Shown here one piece after another: positions 17,256-25,187 of a DNA stretch of 64,000 nt. The stretch is from contig JANYDD010000020.1 in assembly GCA_025359945.1 (NCBI GenBank), positions 1 through 64,000 on the forward strand, in the 5' to 3' direction. This stretch comes from Bdellovibrio sp. Lineage in GTDB: Bacteria > Bdellovibrionota > Bdellovibrionia > Bdellovibrionales > Bdellovibrionaceae. The notes under the pieces are model-generated. The model did no database searches and was not told the DNA's origin. It saw only the letters and a program-made list of their open reading frames with translations. Position numbers and translations under genes: made by a program. Position 1 is the stretch's first letter; every line of letters starts with the position of its first letter.

Positions 17256-17969
17256 TTAAAGATCCATCCAATGTACGCTCTTGGATTTGAATTTAAGACT
17301 GGCATTGCCGCTGACCTGCAAAATGGGATCGGAAAGGGGTGTATGATTGTTTAAAGCGTATTTTAAATTTTCACATTCCAGCCCAGTGAGCTGGTCAGAC
17401 AAAGACCCAAAGACGGCGACAAATTCAAAATAAAGTTGATCCAGAAATAAATTCCAATGGCCGGCTGTCATTTGATAGTCCGAAGCTTTTTTTTGCAGGC
17501 ATTGTACAAGATTTCCTGACAGATCCAGCCCAGGGTCCGAGAAAACATTTAAACCTAAACCAAGGACAATCTTCCATTGAGATTTTTCCGCAAAAGTTTC
17601 GACCAGCAACCCTGCGATTTTTTTGTTCTCACAATAAATATCATTTGGTGCTTTTATCGAAAAGTTTTGAAAGGCAAAAGTCTTTTGGAGACTGCTCCAA
17701 ACTGCCAACCCCAAACGACACGTCAGCAAGGGGTGAGGTGCTGCGGCAGATTCAAAAACCCATGAACTTAACAAAGCATCGCCGCGCGCAGGAGAATTCC
17801 ATAGGTTTTGGCCTCGGCCGCGTCCCGCCGTCTGATCGTCGGTAAGTACTAATCGAACTGAATTCGTTTTTGCGTGCAAATTAGTACTGTCCATTTGGAC
17901 TTGATAAAGACACGAAAGTTTTTTCTCTTTCGCCCATTCTTCGGTTTTTTTTCCAACGGTAAAAGTCAT
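17256..17969 (-). CDS. birA: Biotin--protein ligase
   Basis: This attaches biotin to the biotin carboxyl carrier domain of carboxylases. The catalytic domain shows DSTN (about 27), TDDQTAGRGRGQNLW (about 42-56, the biotinyl-AMP loop), KAPNDIY (about 107), KKIAGLLVE (about 117) and GLGLNV (about 137). The N-terminal HTH of bifunctional BirA is missing, so it is an enzyme only. ATG 17969 is chosen because AAAGGA lies 8 nt upstream; the open frame to 18005 would overlap nadC. With nadC upstream, the two genes form a cofactor pair. Confidence 0.9.
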   Translation of the reverse strand: MTFTVGKKTEEWAKEKKLSCLYQVQMDSTNLHAKTNSVRLVLTDDQTAGRGRGQNLWNSPARGDALLSSWVFESAAAPHPLLTCRLGLAVWSSLQKTFAFQNFSIKAPNDIYCENKKIAGLLVETFAEKSQWKIVLGLGLNVFSDPGLDLSGNLVQCLQKKASDYQMTAGHWNLFLDQLYFEFVAVFGSLSDQLTGLECENLKYALNNHTPLSDPILQVSGNASLKFKSKSVHWMDL

Positions 17970-17986
17970 GATGCAAATCCTTTTTA

Positions 17987-18817
17987 TTAGGTCTTGGAAA
18001 GCCAATCAAATTTTAAGCTTAAATCACTGGACGGCGCCGAATGGGTCAAAGCTCCGACGCTAATAAAATCTACTCCCAATTCAGCGACTTTTTGCACTCG
18101 ATCCAAATTCATATTTCCGCTGGCCTCGGCTTCGATCGCATCGGGTATCAACTGCAACGCACTTTTGGTCATTTCATCGTTCATGTTGTCTAAAAGAATT
18201 CGGTCCACGGCCAGGTCAACGCATTCTTGAACTTGGCTTAAAGTCGCGGCTTCGACTTCGATCGGCAGTTTGGTATGCAGGCGAACGCGTTGGACAGCGA
18301 TGGGAATTCCCTTCATCAGGGCAATATGATTGTCTTTTAAAAGAACGGCAGAGCTTAAACTCTTGCGATGATTTAAACCCCCACCATGCACCACTGCGCG
18401 CTTTTCCAAATCGCGATACCCGGGCAATGTTTTACGTGTATCCAAAATTCGACAAGGCGTGTGCTTCACCTTGGCCACATAATGCGCGGTCAAGGTCGCA
18501 ATCCCAGATAAGTGCATTATAAAATTTAAAGAAATTCTTTCGGCTTTTAAAATTTGCACTAGATCACCCAGTAGAGTGCAAACGATTTGGCCATTGGGAA
18601 CAAGTTCGCCCTCTTCAAAATGCCATTTCAGTTTGGCGTTGGGCTCTAGTAATAAAATAGTTTGTTCGAAGGCGCCTGAACCCGACAAAACTAAATCTTG
18701 TTTTGCTAAAAGTTGAGCTTTGCCAAACTGCGGGCCAACGCCCAGGCTTTCGGTAGTCATGTCTCCAGAGGGCATGTCCTCTTTAAGGGCGGCTTGAATC
18801 AGTTCGTGAAGTGTCAT
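17987..18817 (-). CDS. nadC: Nicotinate-nucleotide pyrophosphorylase (carboxylating)
   Basis: This converts quinolinate and PRPP to nicotinate mononucleotide in de novo NAD synthesis. The quinolinate phosphoribosyltransferase signature is clear: RILDTRKTLPGYRDLEK (about 123-139), VVHGGGLNHR (about 142), LKDNHI (about 160), IEVEA (about 186), RILLDNM (about 205), EASGNM (about 232) and ISVGALTHS near the end. The 276 residues are normal length. The start overlaps the stop of the upstream response regulator by 4 bp. nadA and nadB are not in the window. Confidence 0.96.
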   Translation of the reverse strand: MTLHELIQAALKEDMPSGDMTTESLGVGPQFGKAQLLAKQDLVLSGSGAFEQTILLLEPNAKLKWHFEEGELVPNGQIVCTLLGDLVQILKAERISLNFIMHLSGIATLTAHYVAKVKHTPCRILDTRKTLPGYRDLEKRAVVHGGGLNHRKSLSSAVLLKDNHIALMKGIPIAVQRVRLHTKLPIEVEAATLSQVQECVDLAVDRILLDNMNDEMTKSALQLIPDAIEAEASGNMNLDRVQKVAELGVDFISVGALTHSAPSSDLSLKFDWLSKT

Positions 18818-19719
18818 GGATATTTTTCAGATTCTAGTAAAAGCTTTTGGATCTCTTCGCGGACTACACGCTCTATCACATCGGGAAGTAGCTTCCAAGC
18901 AAGCTCTTGAATCATTTCTTGCGCTTTTTCGCGCAAGATTTCTTCGGCCACTTCTTTTGAAAGGTTGGGCATCGACGGTGACGGCGAAAAAGTCAGTGAA
19001 CTAGAGCTACGGGAAGTGTGTGGCGGCGGCGAAATCGAAGAAACGCCGGAATTCTCTTCGCCGGGCATTTGAATTTTAAATTTACTTAAGTCTTTATGTG
19101 ACCAGCTTTCAGAATCAGCGGCTTCCAAAGCTAAATCGTTTTTGTGAGTTCGGGGCAGCGGAATCTGCTGAAATTCTTCGGGCTCGTCAGCTTCGTCAAA
19201 GGCAGCCGGCGATTTTTTAGCGAATTGATCATCATCCGAGATTTCGTCACTTGCTTCCACAGGAAAACTTGCCGGAGGCTCGACAAAATCAGGCAAAGGT
19301 GGAAACTCAAGGTAGTTAGAAATGGCGTTGGTCTGCAAATGAGGCACCCATTTTTTAACTAAATTTCTAAGCGTATCGGCATCGAAGGGTTTCTCTAGAC
19401 GATCGCTGGCACCCGAAGCATTCATTTTTTCTTCGTCGATCTCCATAAACCCGCTCCACATCAAAATCACGGGTATGGAGGCCAATTCTTTCTGAGATTT
19501 TAATTCTTGGCTCATGTCGTAGCCAGATTTTTTTGAAAGTAAGATATCCGAAAAAATGATATGTGGTTTGAAATTTCTTGCGATCGGCACGACGTCAAAT
19601 CCGCTGCTGACCGATTTGACTTCGACCTGAAAATCTTGCAGTGCCAGCTGCATTACTTTTTTAATTGAGATGCTCTCATCAGCCAGCAAGACGCGTAAAG
19701 CCATACCTAAAGTAGACAT
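18814..19719 (-). CDS. Response regulator with disordered linker and helical tail
   Basis: A receiver domain (about residues 6-125) with the acidic pocket ADES, phospho-acceptor Asp in HIIFSDILL (about 57) and the conserved Lys in EKPFD (about 109). After it comes about 125 residues of low-complexity acidic and Ser/Pro-rich linker, then a charged helical C-terminus (VAEEILREKAQEMIQELAW, then IERVVREEIQKLL). This tail recurs in receiver proteins of Myxococcota and Bdellovibrionota; its role is not established. No DNA-binding or enzymatic output domain is present. It heads an operon with nadC and birA. ATG 19704 (MALRVLLADES) is an alternative start. Confidence 0.88.
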   Translation of the reverse strand: MSTLGMALRVLLADESISIKKVMQLALQDFQVEVKSVSSGFDVVPIARNFKPHIIFSDILLSKKSGYDMSQELKSQKELASIPVILMWSGFMEIDEEKMNASGASDRLEKPFDADTLRNLVKKWVPHLQTNAISNYLEFPPLPDFVEPPASFPVEASDEISDDDQFAKKSPAAFDEADEPEEFQQIPLPRTHKNDLALEAADSESWSHKDLSKFKIQMPGEENSGVSSISPPPHTSRSSSSLTFSPSPSMPNLSKEVAEEILREKAQEMIQELAWKLLPDVIERVVREEIQKLLLESEKYP

Positions 19720-19789
19720 TCATGTCAGTCACGAGTCAAGGTGAAGAGAAGTTAATAAAGATAAATTTAAAAAAACTAAATGAATCGCA

Positions 19790-20872
19790 ATGAATCGTAT
19801 CGATAAATACATTTCGCAACTTTTCGGAACCTACTTTTTAGCTGGTTTGGTGATCTTCGCGACCATTTTTATGGCGATGGATGCGCTTTCTCAAATGTTG
19901 ACCTTTGAAAACGTCACACCGATCGCCTTGTTGCATCTTTATTCGGCCTCGCTTCCGGAAACTCTTTATCGAATGGTGCCAGTGGCGTGTTTAATGTCGA
20001 CCGTTTTCACTTTGACGACGCTGAACCGATCCAACGAGATGATTGCGCTTTTTAGTTTGGGAATGAGTCTATTTCGGATGAGCCTTCCCATTTTATTTTG
20101 GGTTGTTTTGCTGTGCTTTGTGCAACTAGGCTTGTCTGATTTTGTCTTGCCCAACTTTACTCGCCAAAAAAACTTTGTCTTTTACAACGAAATTAAAAAG
20201 ACGCCCCATTTGTATTCGACAGTCAAAACCAACAAAATTTGGTATCGATCAAAAAACAATATTTTTTATATTAAAACTCTGAACGAGAAAACATCTAAAG
20301 CCCAGGGGTTGACCTTATACACTTTCAACGACGATTGGGATTTGTTGCAGATGACCACCGCCGAACAAGTTGAACTGAACAAATCAAATTGGACGCTAAA
20401 AAATGGCTCGGTCACTTTATTCACCCAAGAATCGTCGTTTCCACTGACCAGCAATTTTGCGGAAAAAAAAATTACCATGGGCGAAGACACCACGGATTTG
20501 ACTCAAACTACGGCGCACACCTCGGATGTTTTGAACCATCATGATCTGGGAGAATTTATTCGCAAAAATAAAGAAGCCGGGTTGGACACAGTTCGCTACG
20601 AAGTGGACTACCATGCGAAATTTGGATTTGCGGTCACAGCTTTGGTCATGTCGCTTTTGGGAATTCCTTTTAGCGTAGGTTCATCCCGGTCGGGTGGCGT
20701 GATGAAAGGCGTTTCGATCAGTTTAGGATTGGTCGCTTTCTACTGGATTTTTTATAATTCTTCTTTGACGTTGGGTCAGTACGGCCAAATTCCACCGGTG
20801 GCTGCGGCTTGGATTCCAAATGTGGTGATGTCGGCCTTTGCTTTTATTTTCATTCGGCAGCTTAAAAAATAA
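19790..20872 (+). CDS. lptG: LptG/LptF family LPS export permease
   Basis: An inner-membrane permease of the Lpt machine that extracts lipopolysaccharide (or a lipid A relative) and passes it to the periplasmic bridge. The 360-residue YjgP/YjgQ protein has three N-terminal helices (about 12-33, 52-75, 97-120), a periplasmic beta-jellyroll region (about 130-265), and three C-terminal helices (about 275-295, 305-325, 335-355). It starts RIDKYISQLFGTYFLAGL, a family signature. Whether it is F or G cannot be decided with certainty, and its pair is not in the window. Confidence 0.9.
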   Translation: MNRIDKYISQLFGTYFLAGLVIFATIFMAMDALSQMLTFENVTPIALLHLYSASLPETLYRMVPVACLMSTVFTLTTLNRSNEMIALFSLGMSLFRMSLPILFWVVLLCFVQLGLSDFVLPNFTRQKNFVFYNEIKKTPHLYSTVKTNKIWYRSKNNIFYIKTLNEKTSKAQGLTLYTFNDDWDLLQMTTAEQVELNKSNWTLKNGSVTLFTQESSFPLTSNFAEKKITMGEDTTDLTQTTAHTSDVLNHHDLGEFIRKNKEAGLDTVRYEVDYHAKFGFAVTALVMSLLGIPFSVGSSRSGGVMKGVSISLGLVAFYWIFYNSSLTLGQYGQIPPVAAAWIPNVVMSAFAFIFIRQLKK

Positions 20873-20887
20873 AAAAGCTGAATGGAA

Positions 20888-21922
20888 CTAACGAATCGGC
20901 GGCGCAGTGAAAAGGGTGGGCGAGACGTCTGGTATAAGCTCGATGGTGGCTGTTTTTCCATCATCTAACGAAATTTTTCGCGTAAAAACATCAAATTTTG
21001 TCGTGATGATCAGATCCACCGACGGTGAGTTTTTCAGAGCATTTGTTGCTTTTTTATACTCCAGCTTCGGCGAATTTGGGACGGCAACAATGGTCAGAAT
21101 TTGATCCCCATCAACAGTGGAGATAGCAACTTCTCGGGATAAAGTCCCGGCCAAATCATCTTGCTTCGAGGCATTTGGAAAATTGATTTGGCCCTTGTAC
21201 GTATTTTTGCCCCTGGCGGCTTGAGTTCGTCGCAGGTTGATCACCTGACCTTGTTCAAAACTTTCTAGTTCTAAAGTGCTGGGATTCAGTCTGGTCACAA
21301 GATTGGGCAAAGCCTCTTTTCCGGGATCTGTTTTAGGGTAGGAAACAATTTCGATCAGCTTCGAATCACCGGGCTTTGCGGGTTTTTGAATGCTTATTGT
21401 CTGCTTGTGGCCAGCCGCTGCTTCGATAAAGTAAAGTTTTGATAGCGGTGCAAAATGCCGACAATCTCCACCATCGTGAATGCAAACACGGGGGGTCAGT
21501 GGTTTTGAGAAATAAAGGTTGGCGGTTTTTTTAGAAAATCCCGAGGGCAGGTGAAGTGACGTTTGGGAACCCGAACGGCTGAGTTGCCCGATAATTTGAG
21601 CGCTTACCGTGCGCTCTTGGTCCGGAGTAGCCATTCCAAGATAAATTCTTATTACGGTTTTTCTGAAATCTGTTCGGTCCGACACCATCGCTGAAATCGA
21701 AGCATTTCCCAGTAAACCTTCGTTCAGTGTTTTTGAGATCATTGAAAGTTCTGATTCTGCTGGGGAATTTTGATGGCCTAGGGGTGATCGACGTATTTTT
21801 ACCAGTGCTGCCGCTAAGCCGGATTTTGGAGAATCATTGGCCCAAACGTTAATTGGCCCGACAAAGATCAAAGTCAACATGACTTGGATCAAAAATTTTA
21901 CAGACTTCACAAGTGGTCCCAT
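20888..21922 (-). CDS. Secreted hypothetical protein
   Basis: A 344-residue protein with an N-terminal signal (KSVKFLIQVMLTLIFVGP, cleavage probably after VWA). The mature part is beta-rich with alternating charged and hydrophobic stretches. It has a single close Cys pair (CIHDGGDC, about residue 150) that may form a disulfide or metal site. I do not recognise a family. It is convergent with lptG and divergent from def. Its C-terminus (ELIPDVSPTLFTAPPIR) is Pro-rich. Confidence 0.7.
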   Translation of the reverse strand: MGPLVKSVKFLIQVMLTLIFVGPINVWANDSPKSGLAAALVKIRRSPLGHQNSPAESELSMISKTLNEGLLGNASISAMVSDRTDFRKTVIRIYLGMATPDQERTVSAQIIGQLSRSGSQTSLHLPSGFSKKTANLYFSKPLTPRVCIHDGGDCRHFAPLSKLYFIEAAAGHKQTISIQKPAKPGDSKLIEIVSYPKTDPGKEALPNLVTRLNPSTLELESFEQGQVINLRRTQAARGKNTYKGQINFPNASKQDDLAGTLSREVAISTVDGDQILTIVAVPNSPKLEYKKATNALKNSPSVDLIITTKFDVFTRKISLDDGKTATIELIPDVSPTLFTAPPIR

Positions 21923-21977
21923 TTGATTTTATCGGGAATTGTCAGGCGAAACTAAAAGCGACGAAGGTCCAGGCGAC

Positions 21978-22006
21978 TTGACGAGATTCCAGCCCAAAGT
22001 TACAAG
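21978..22006 (+). promoter_or_regulatory. Candidate promoter for def-fmt-rpe
   Basis: TTGACG (21978-21983), a 17-bp spacer and TACAAG (22001-22006) lie 21 bp before the def start codon. Box matches are five of six and four of six. Confidence 0.5.
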
Positions 22007-22027
22007 AAGCTTTGGGATCGGAGCCCT

Positions 22028-22642
22028 ATGTTGTTGGAAGTTTTAAAATACCCAGATCCAAGGTTGCGCGAGAAGTCTTTGCCGGTGACTCGATTTGATA
22101 GCCAACTTAAAAAACTGGTCGCGAATATGTTTGAAACCATGTACTCCGAGGGCGGAATTGGTCTGGCGGCTCCTCAGGTCAATCAATTGGTTCGCTTGCT
22201 AATCGTGGATGCTCGACCCAATGAAGAAAAAGATCCCAGTCTCAAAAAAGAGGATTCCGAAGATCGATATTCAATCGAAGACATGACCGAGCTTGAAAAA
22301 AAACTGACGCAGCCCTTGGTGATTATCAATCCAGAAATTGTTTCAGGCCAAGGAAAAACGACCTTTGACGAAGGCTGCTTAAGCGTTCCCTCTTTTTATG
22401 AAACTGTCGAACGCATAAAAACGATAAAGCTAAAATACCAAGACGTGGAAGGCAAAACCCATCAAATTGAAATCGACGGCTTGGTCGCCATCGTAATCCA
22501 GCACGAAATGGATCATCTTGATGGAACTTTATTTATCGATCACTTAAGTTTGATCAAGTCTAATAAAATTAAAAATCTAATTAAGAAAACGGGTTATCCC
22601 CAAAGACGTTTAAAATCCGCTAAAGATCCTGTTGAAATATGA
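22028..22642 (+). CDS. def: Peptide deformylase
   Basis: This removes the formyl group from the N-terminal methionine of new proteins. All three family motifs are present: GGIGLAAPQ (about 42-50), EGCLS with the metal Cys (about 120), and QHEMDHLDG with the two His ligands and catalytic Glu (about 158-166). The 204 residues include a charged insertion (about 72-92, rich in Lys/Glu/Asp) longer than in E. coli Def. fmt follows on the same strand with a small overlap or gap depending on its start, so deformylase and formyltransferase are co-expressed, as in most bacteria. Confidence 0.97.
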   Translation: MLLEVLKYPDPRLREKSLPVTRFDSQLKKLVANMFETMYSEGGIGLAAPQVNQLVRLLIVDARPNEEKDPSLKKEDSEDRYSIEDMTELEKKLTQPLVIINPEIVSGQGKTTFDEGCLSVPSFYETVERIKTIKLKYQDVEGKTHQIEIDGLVAIVIQHEMDHLDGTLFIDHLSLIKSNKIKNLIKKTGYPQRRLKSAKDPVEI

Positions 22643-22652
22643 GACAAAAAAA

Positions 22653-23636
22653 GTGAGCCGCATCCGAGTTTGTTTTTTAGGTACACCAGAGTTTGCGATC
22701 CCAAGTCTGAATCAACTTTTGGAAGATGAACATTTCGAAGTCGTCGGAGTTATTTCTCAGCCTGATCGACCTGCGGGCCGCAACCTAAAGCTGACTCCAA
22801 GCCCAATCAAACTATTGGCACAATCCCAAGGGCTAAGAGTTTTAACACCTGTGTCGGTCAACACCCCTGAAACTTTGTCGCAGATTCAAAGTTGGGGCGC
22901 CGAGGTCGCCATCGTGGTGGCGTTTGGACAAATTCTTTCGCAGGGCTTTTTGGATTTTTTTCCGCTGGGCGCATTGAATGTGCATGGATCGATTTTGCCT
23001 TTCTGGCGAGGAGCTGCTCCGATTCAGCGATCGATTGAAGCCGGTGATTTAGAAACCGGTGTGACTTTGCAGAAAATTGTAAAAAAATTAGACGCCGGCG
23101 ATACTTTAGGTTTTCGAAAAATTCCCATTGGGGAAAATCAGAATTCTTTAGAGATTCATTATCAGTTGGCGGTGCTTGGCGCCGAACTGATTCACGTCGA
23201 GGCCATGGATTATATTCGCGGCCACTTAGGCCCTATTCCCCAAGACCATACCAAAGCCACGCACGCTGCAAAGATTTTGAAAACCGAAAGTTTGATTGAT
23301 TGGGCGTTGCTGGCGCAGAAAATTCATAACAAAGTTCGCGCGTTTGTTTGGGGACCAGGAACCTTTGCGTGGATTCAATGGGGTGACGAAATTAAAAAAA
23401 TAAAAATTCACCAAACTGTCTTGGCAAAAACATCTGCTGCCAAGATTCAACTGGCCGCTGGCGAAATCTTATGGATAAACCAAAGATTTTTAGTCGGCAC
23501 CGGCGATCAGCCGTTAGAGCTTTTAGTGGTTCAGCTGGAATCCAAACAGAAAGTAAAAGCGTCGGAATTCGTCAAAGGAATTTCTGCAGATGAATTAAAA
23601 AAAATTAAATTTGTATCCAAAGAAGGAAATCAGTGA
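22653..23636 (+). CDS. fmt: Methionyl-tRNA formyltransferase
   Basis: This formylates Met-tRNA(fMet) using 10-formyl-tetrahydrofolate. It begins VCFLGTPEFAIPSL, then has the folate site NVHGSILPFWRGAAPIQ (about 110-126), TLQKIVKKLDAGD (about 140) and the C-terminal tRNA-binding barrel (KIHNKVRAFVWGPGTF). GTG 22653 is preferred, with GAGA 7-8 nt upstream; the open frame from TTG 22632 overlaps def by 11 bp. The stop overlaps the rpe start (GTGA). Confidence 0.97.
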   Translation: MSRIRVCFLGTPEFAIPSLNQLLEDEHFEVVGVISQPDRPAGRNLKLTPSPIKLLAQSQGLRVLTPVSVNTPETLSQIQSWGAEVAIVVAFGQILSQGFLDFFPLGALNVHGSILPFWRGAAPIQRSIEAGDLETGVTLQKIVKKLDAGDTLGFRKIPIGENQNSLEIHYQLAVLGAELIHVEAMDYIRGHLGPIPQDHTKATHAAKILKTESLIDWALLAQKIHNKVRAFVWGPGTFAWIQWGDEIKKIKIHQTVLAKTSAAKIQLAAGEILWINQRFLVGTGDQPLELLVVQLESKQKVKASEFVKGISADELKKIKFVSKEGNQ

Positions 23637-24322
23637 AAATAATTGCGCCAAGTATTTTATCTGCTGACTTTGCTGACCTTGGTTCTGAACTTCGCAGGAT
23701 CGAAGCGGCCGGGGGTGATTGGGTCCACGTCGATGTGATGGACGGGCATTTTGTTCCCAATCTAACGATCGGCCCCCCGGTGGTGGCGTGCCTAAGGTCG
23801 GTGACCAAGCTTCTCTTAGATGTGCACTTGATGATCGAAAACCCAGAAAATTACATCGAAGCCTTTGCGAAAGCTGGCGCTCATTTTTTAACAGTTCATA
23901 TCGAAGCCGCCAAAGATCCGGTGTCTTTAATTCAAAAAATTAAATCTTATGGAGTCAAGGCCGGTTTAACTTTGCGACCGGGGACCAAGCTTTCTGAAAT
24001 TCAACCGTTTTTATCGCTTTGTGATTTAGTCCTAGTCATGACTGTCGAACCCGGTTTTGGCGGGCAGTCGTTTATGTCTGATCAAGTTGAAAAAATTGAT
24101 CATCTTGAAAAATGGCGATCGCAAAATAAATGGCGCTATTTGATCGAGGTCGACGGTGGCATTAATCCAGAAACCGCAAAAGCTTGCGCGCATGCCGACG
24201 TGTTGGTAGCCGGCAATTATATTTTTAAAAAAGATTTTTTACTAAAATCCGCTGCCGCAAGCGCAGATCCAGAAGACTTGTACGTACAAAATTATCGCGA
24301 CCGCATTTCAAAACTAAAATAA
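23633..24322 (+). CDS. rpe: Ribulose-phosphate 3-epimerase
   Basis: This interconverts ribulose-5-phosphate and xylulose-5-phosphate in the pentose phosphate pathway. It is a TIM barrel of 229 residues with the family motifs PSILSADFA (6-14), HVDVMDGHFVPN (about 33-44, metal His and Asp), DVHLMIENP (about 62), VMTVEPGFGGQ (about 135-145) and EVDGGI (about 176). The GTG start overlaps the fmt stop by 4 bp, so def, fmt and rpe form one operon. Confidence 0.97.
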   Translation: MKIIAPSILSADFADLGSELRRIEAAGGDWVHVDVMDGHFVPNLTIGPPVVACLRSVTKLLLDVHLMIENPENYIEAFAKAGAHFLTVHIEAAKDPVSLIQKIKSYGVKAGLTLRPGTKLSEIQPFLSLCDLVLVMTVEPGFGGQSFMSDQVEKIDHLEKWRSQNKWRYLIEVDGGINPETAKACAHADVLVAGNYIFKKDFLLKSAAASADPEDLYVQNYRDRISKLK

Positions 24323-24359
24323 ATTAGGAAAATTGTGGTTCAAATCGTAAATTTCCTAC

Positions 24360-25121
24360 TTACCTTTGGGCTGGGTTTTGGATTTTGCCTTGGCCCTCGA
24401 CTTTGGCGATAGCTTTTTCCACCACCGCTGGGTCGCCTAAGTATTTTTTCTCAAGAACTTTCATTTTTGCATCCAAACGGTAAAGAAGCGGAATTCCTGT
24501 AGGAATATTGATTTTCATGATTTCATCAGCAGTCAAATTTTCTAAGTTTTGAATTAAAGCGCGCAGACTGTTTCCGTGAGCGACAACCAATAAAGTTTTT
24601 CCCAACGCAATTTCCTTTTGCAGAGTATTTTGCCAATACGGCAAAAATCTTTCAACCGTGTCCTTCAACGATTCGCCTAGTGGCAAATCTTTGGGGTTCA
24701 CCGATTTATATTTGTCCTCGAACTGCGGTAGTTGAGAATCTCCCGGCGGAAGTAAAGGCGGCGGCACATCGTAACTGCGACGCCAAATTTTAACTTGTTC
24801 TTCGCCGTGCAAGGCAGCGGTTTGGGCTTTGTTCAATCCGGTCAGCGCACCATAGTGTCTTTCGTTCAGTCGCCACGACTTTTGCACGGGTAACCACAAC
24901 TGGTCCATTTCTTCCAAGGCCAAATGCAGAGTTTTAATCGCACGTTTCAAGACTGAAGTGTGGGATTGGTCAAAGTTTAGGCCCGACTGAAGTAAAGTTT
25001 TTCCCGCTGTTCGAGCTTCTTCGACACCCAAACTAGAAAGATCCACGTCTTTCCAACCGGTGAATCTGTTTTCGTGGTTCCAGACACTTTCTCCGTGCCG
25101 CAAAATGACGAACTGATGCAT
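24360..25121 (-). CDS. gpmA: 2,3-bisphosphoglycerate-dependent phosphoglycerate mutase
   Basis: This interconverts 3- and 2-phosphoglycerate in glycolysis and gluconeogenesis. The start is ATG 25121, with AAGGAG 7 nt upstream; the much longer open frame to 25547 is antisense to sucA and is not coding. The 253 residues show the phospho-His motif LRHGESVWN (7-15), NRFTGWKDVDLS, ERHYGALTGLNK (about 85) and the second His in VAHGNSLRAL (about 184). It is divergent from sucA across a 66-bp promoter region. Confidence 0.96.
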   Translation of the reverse strand: MHQFVILRHGESVWNHENRFTGWKDVDLSSLGVEEARTAGKTLLQSGLNFDQSHTSVLKRAIKTLHLALEEMDQLWLPVQKSWRLNERHYGALTGLNKAQTAALHGEEQVKIWRRSYDVPPPLLPPGDSQLPQFEDKYKSVNPKDLPLGESLKDTVERFLPYWQNTLQKEIALGKTLLVVAHGNSLRALIQNLENLTADEIMKINIPTGIPLLYRLDAKMKVLEKKYLGDPAVVEKAIAKVEGQGKIQNPAQR

Positions 25122-25187
25122 TCGATTCTCCTTTGCCAAAATGATTGTTAATATAAATTCATCTTCATTCAAAAGACGAGGTACCCC

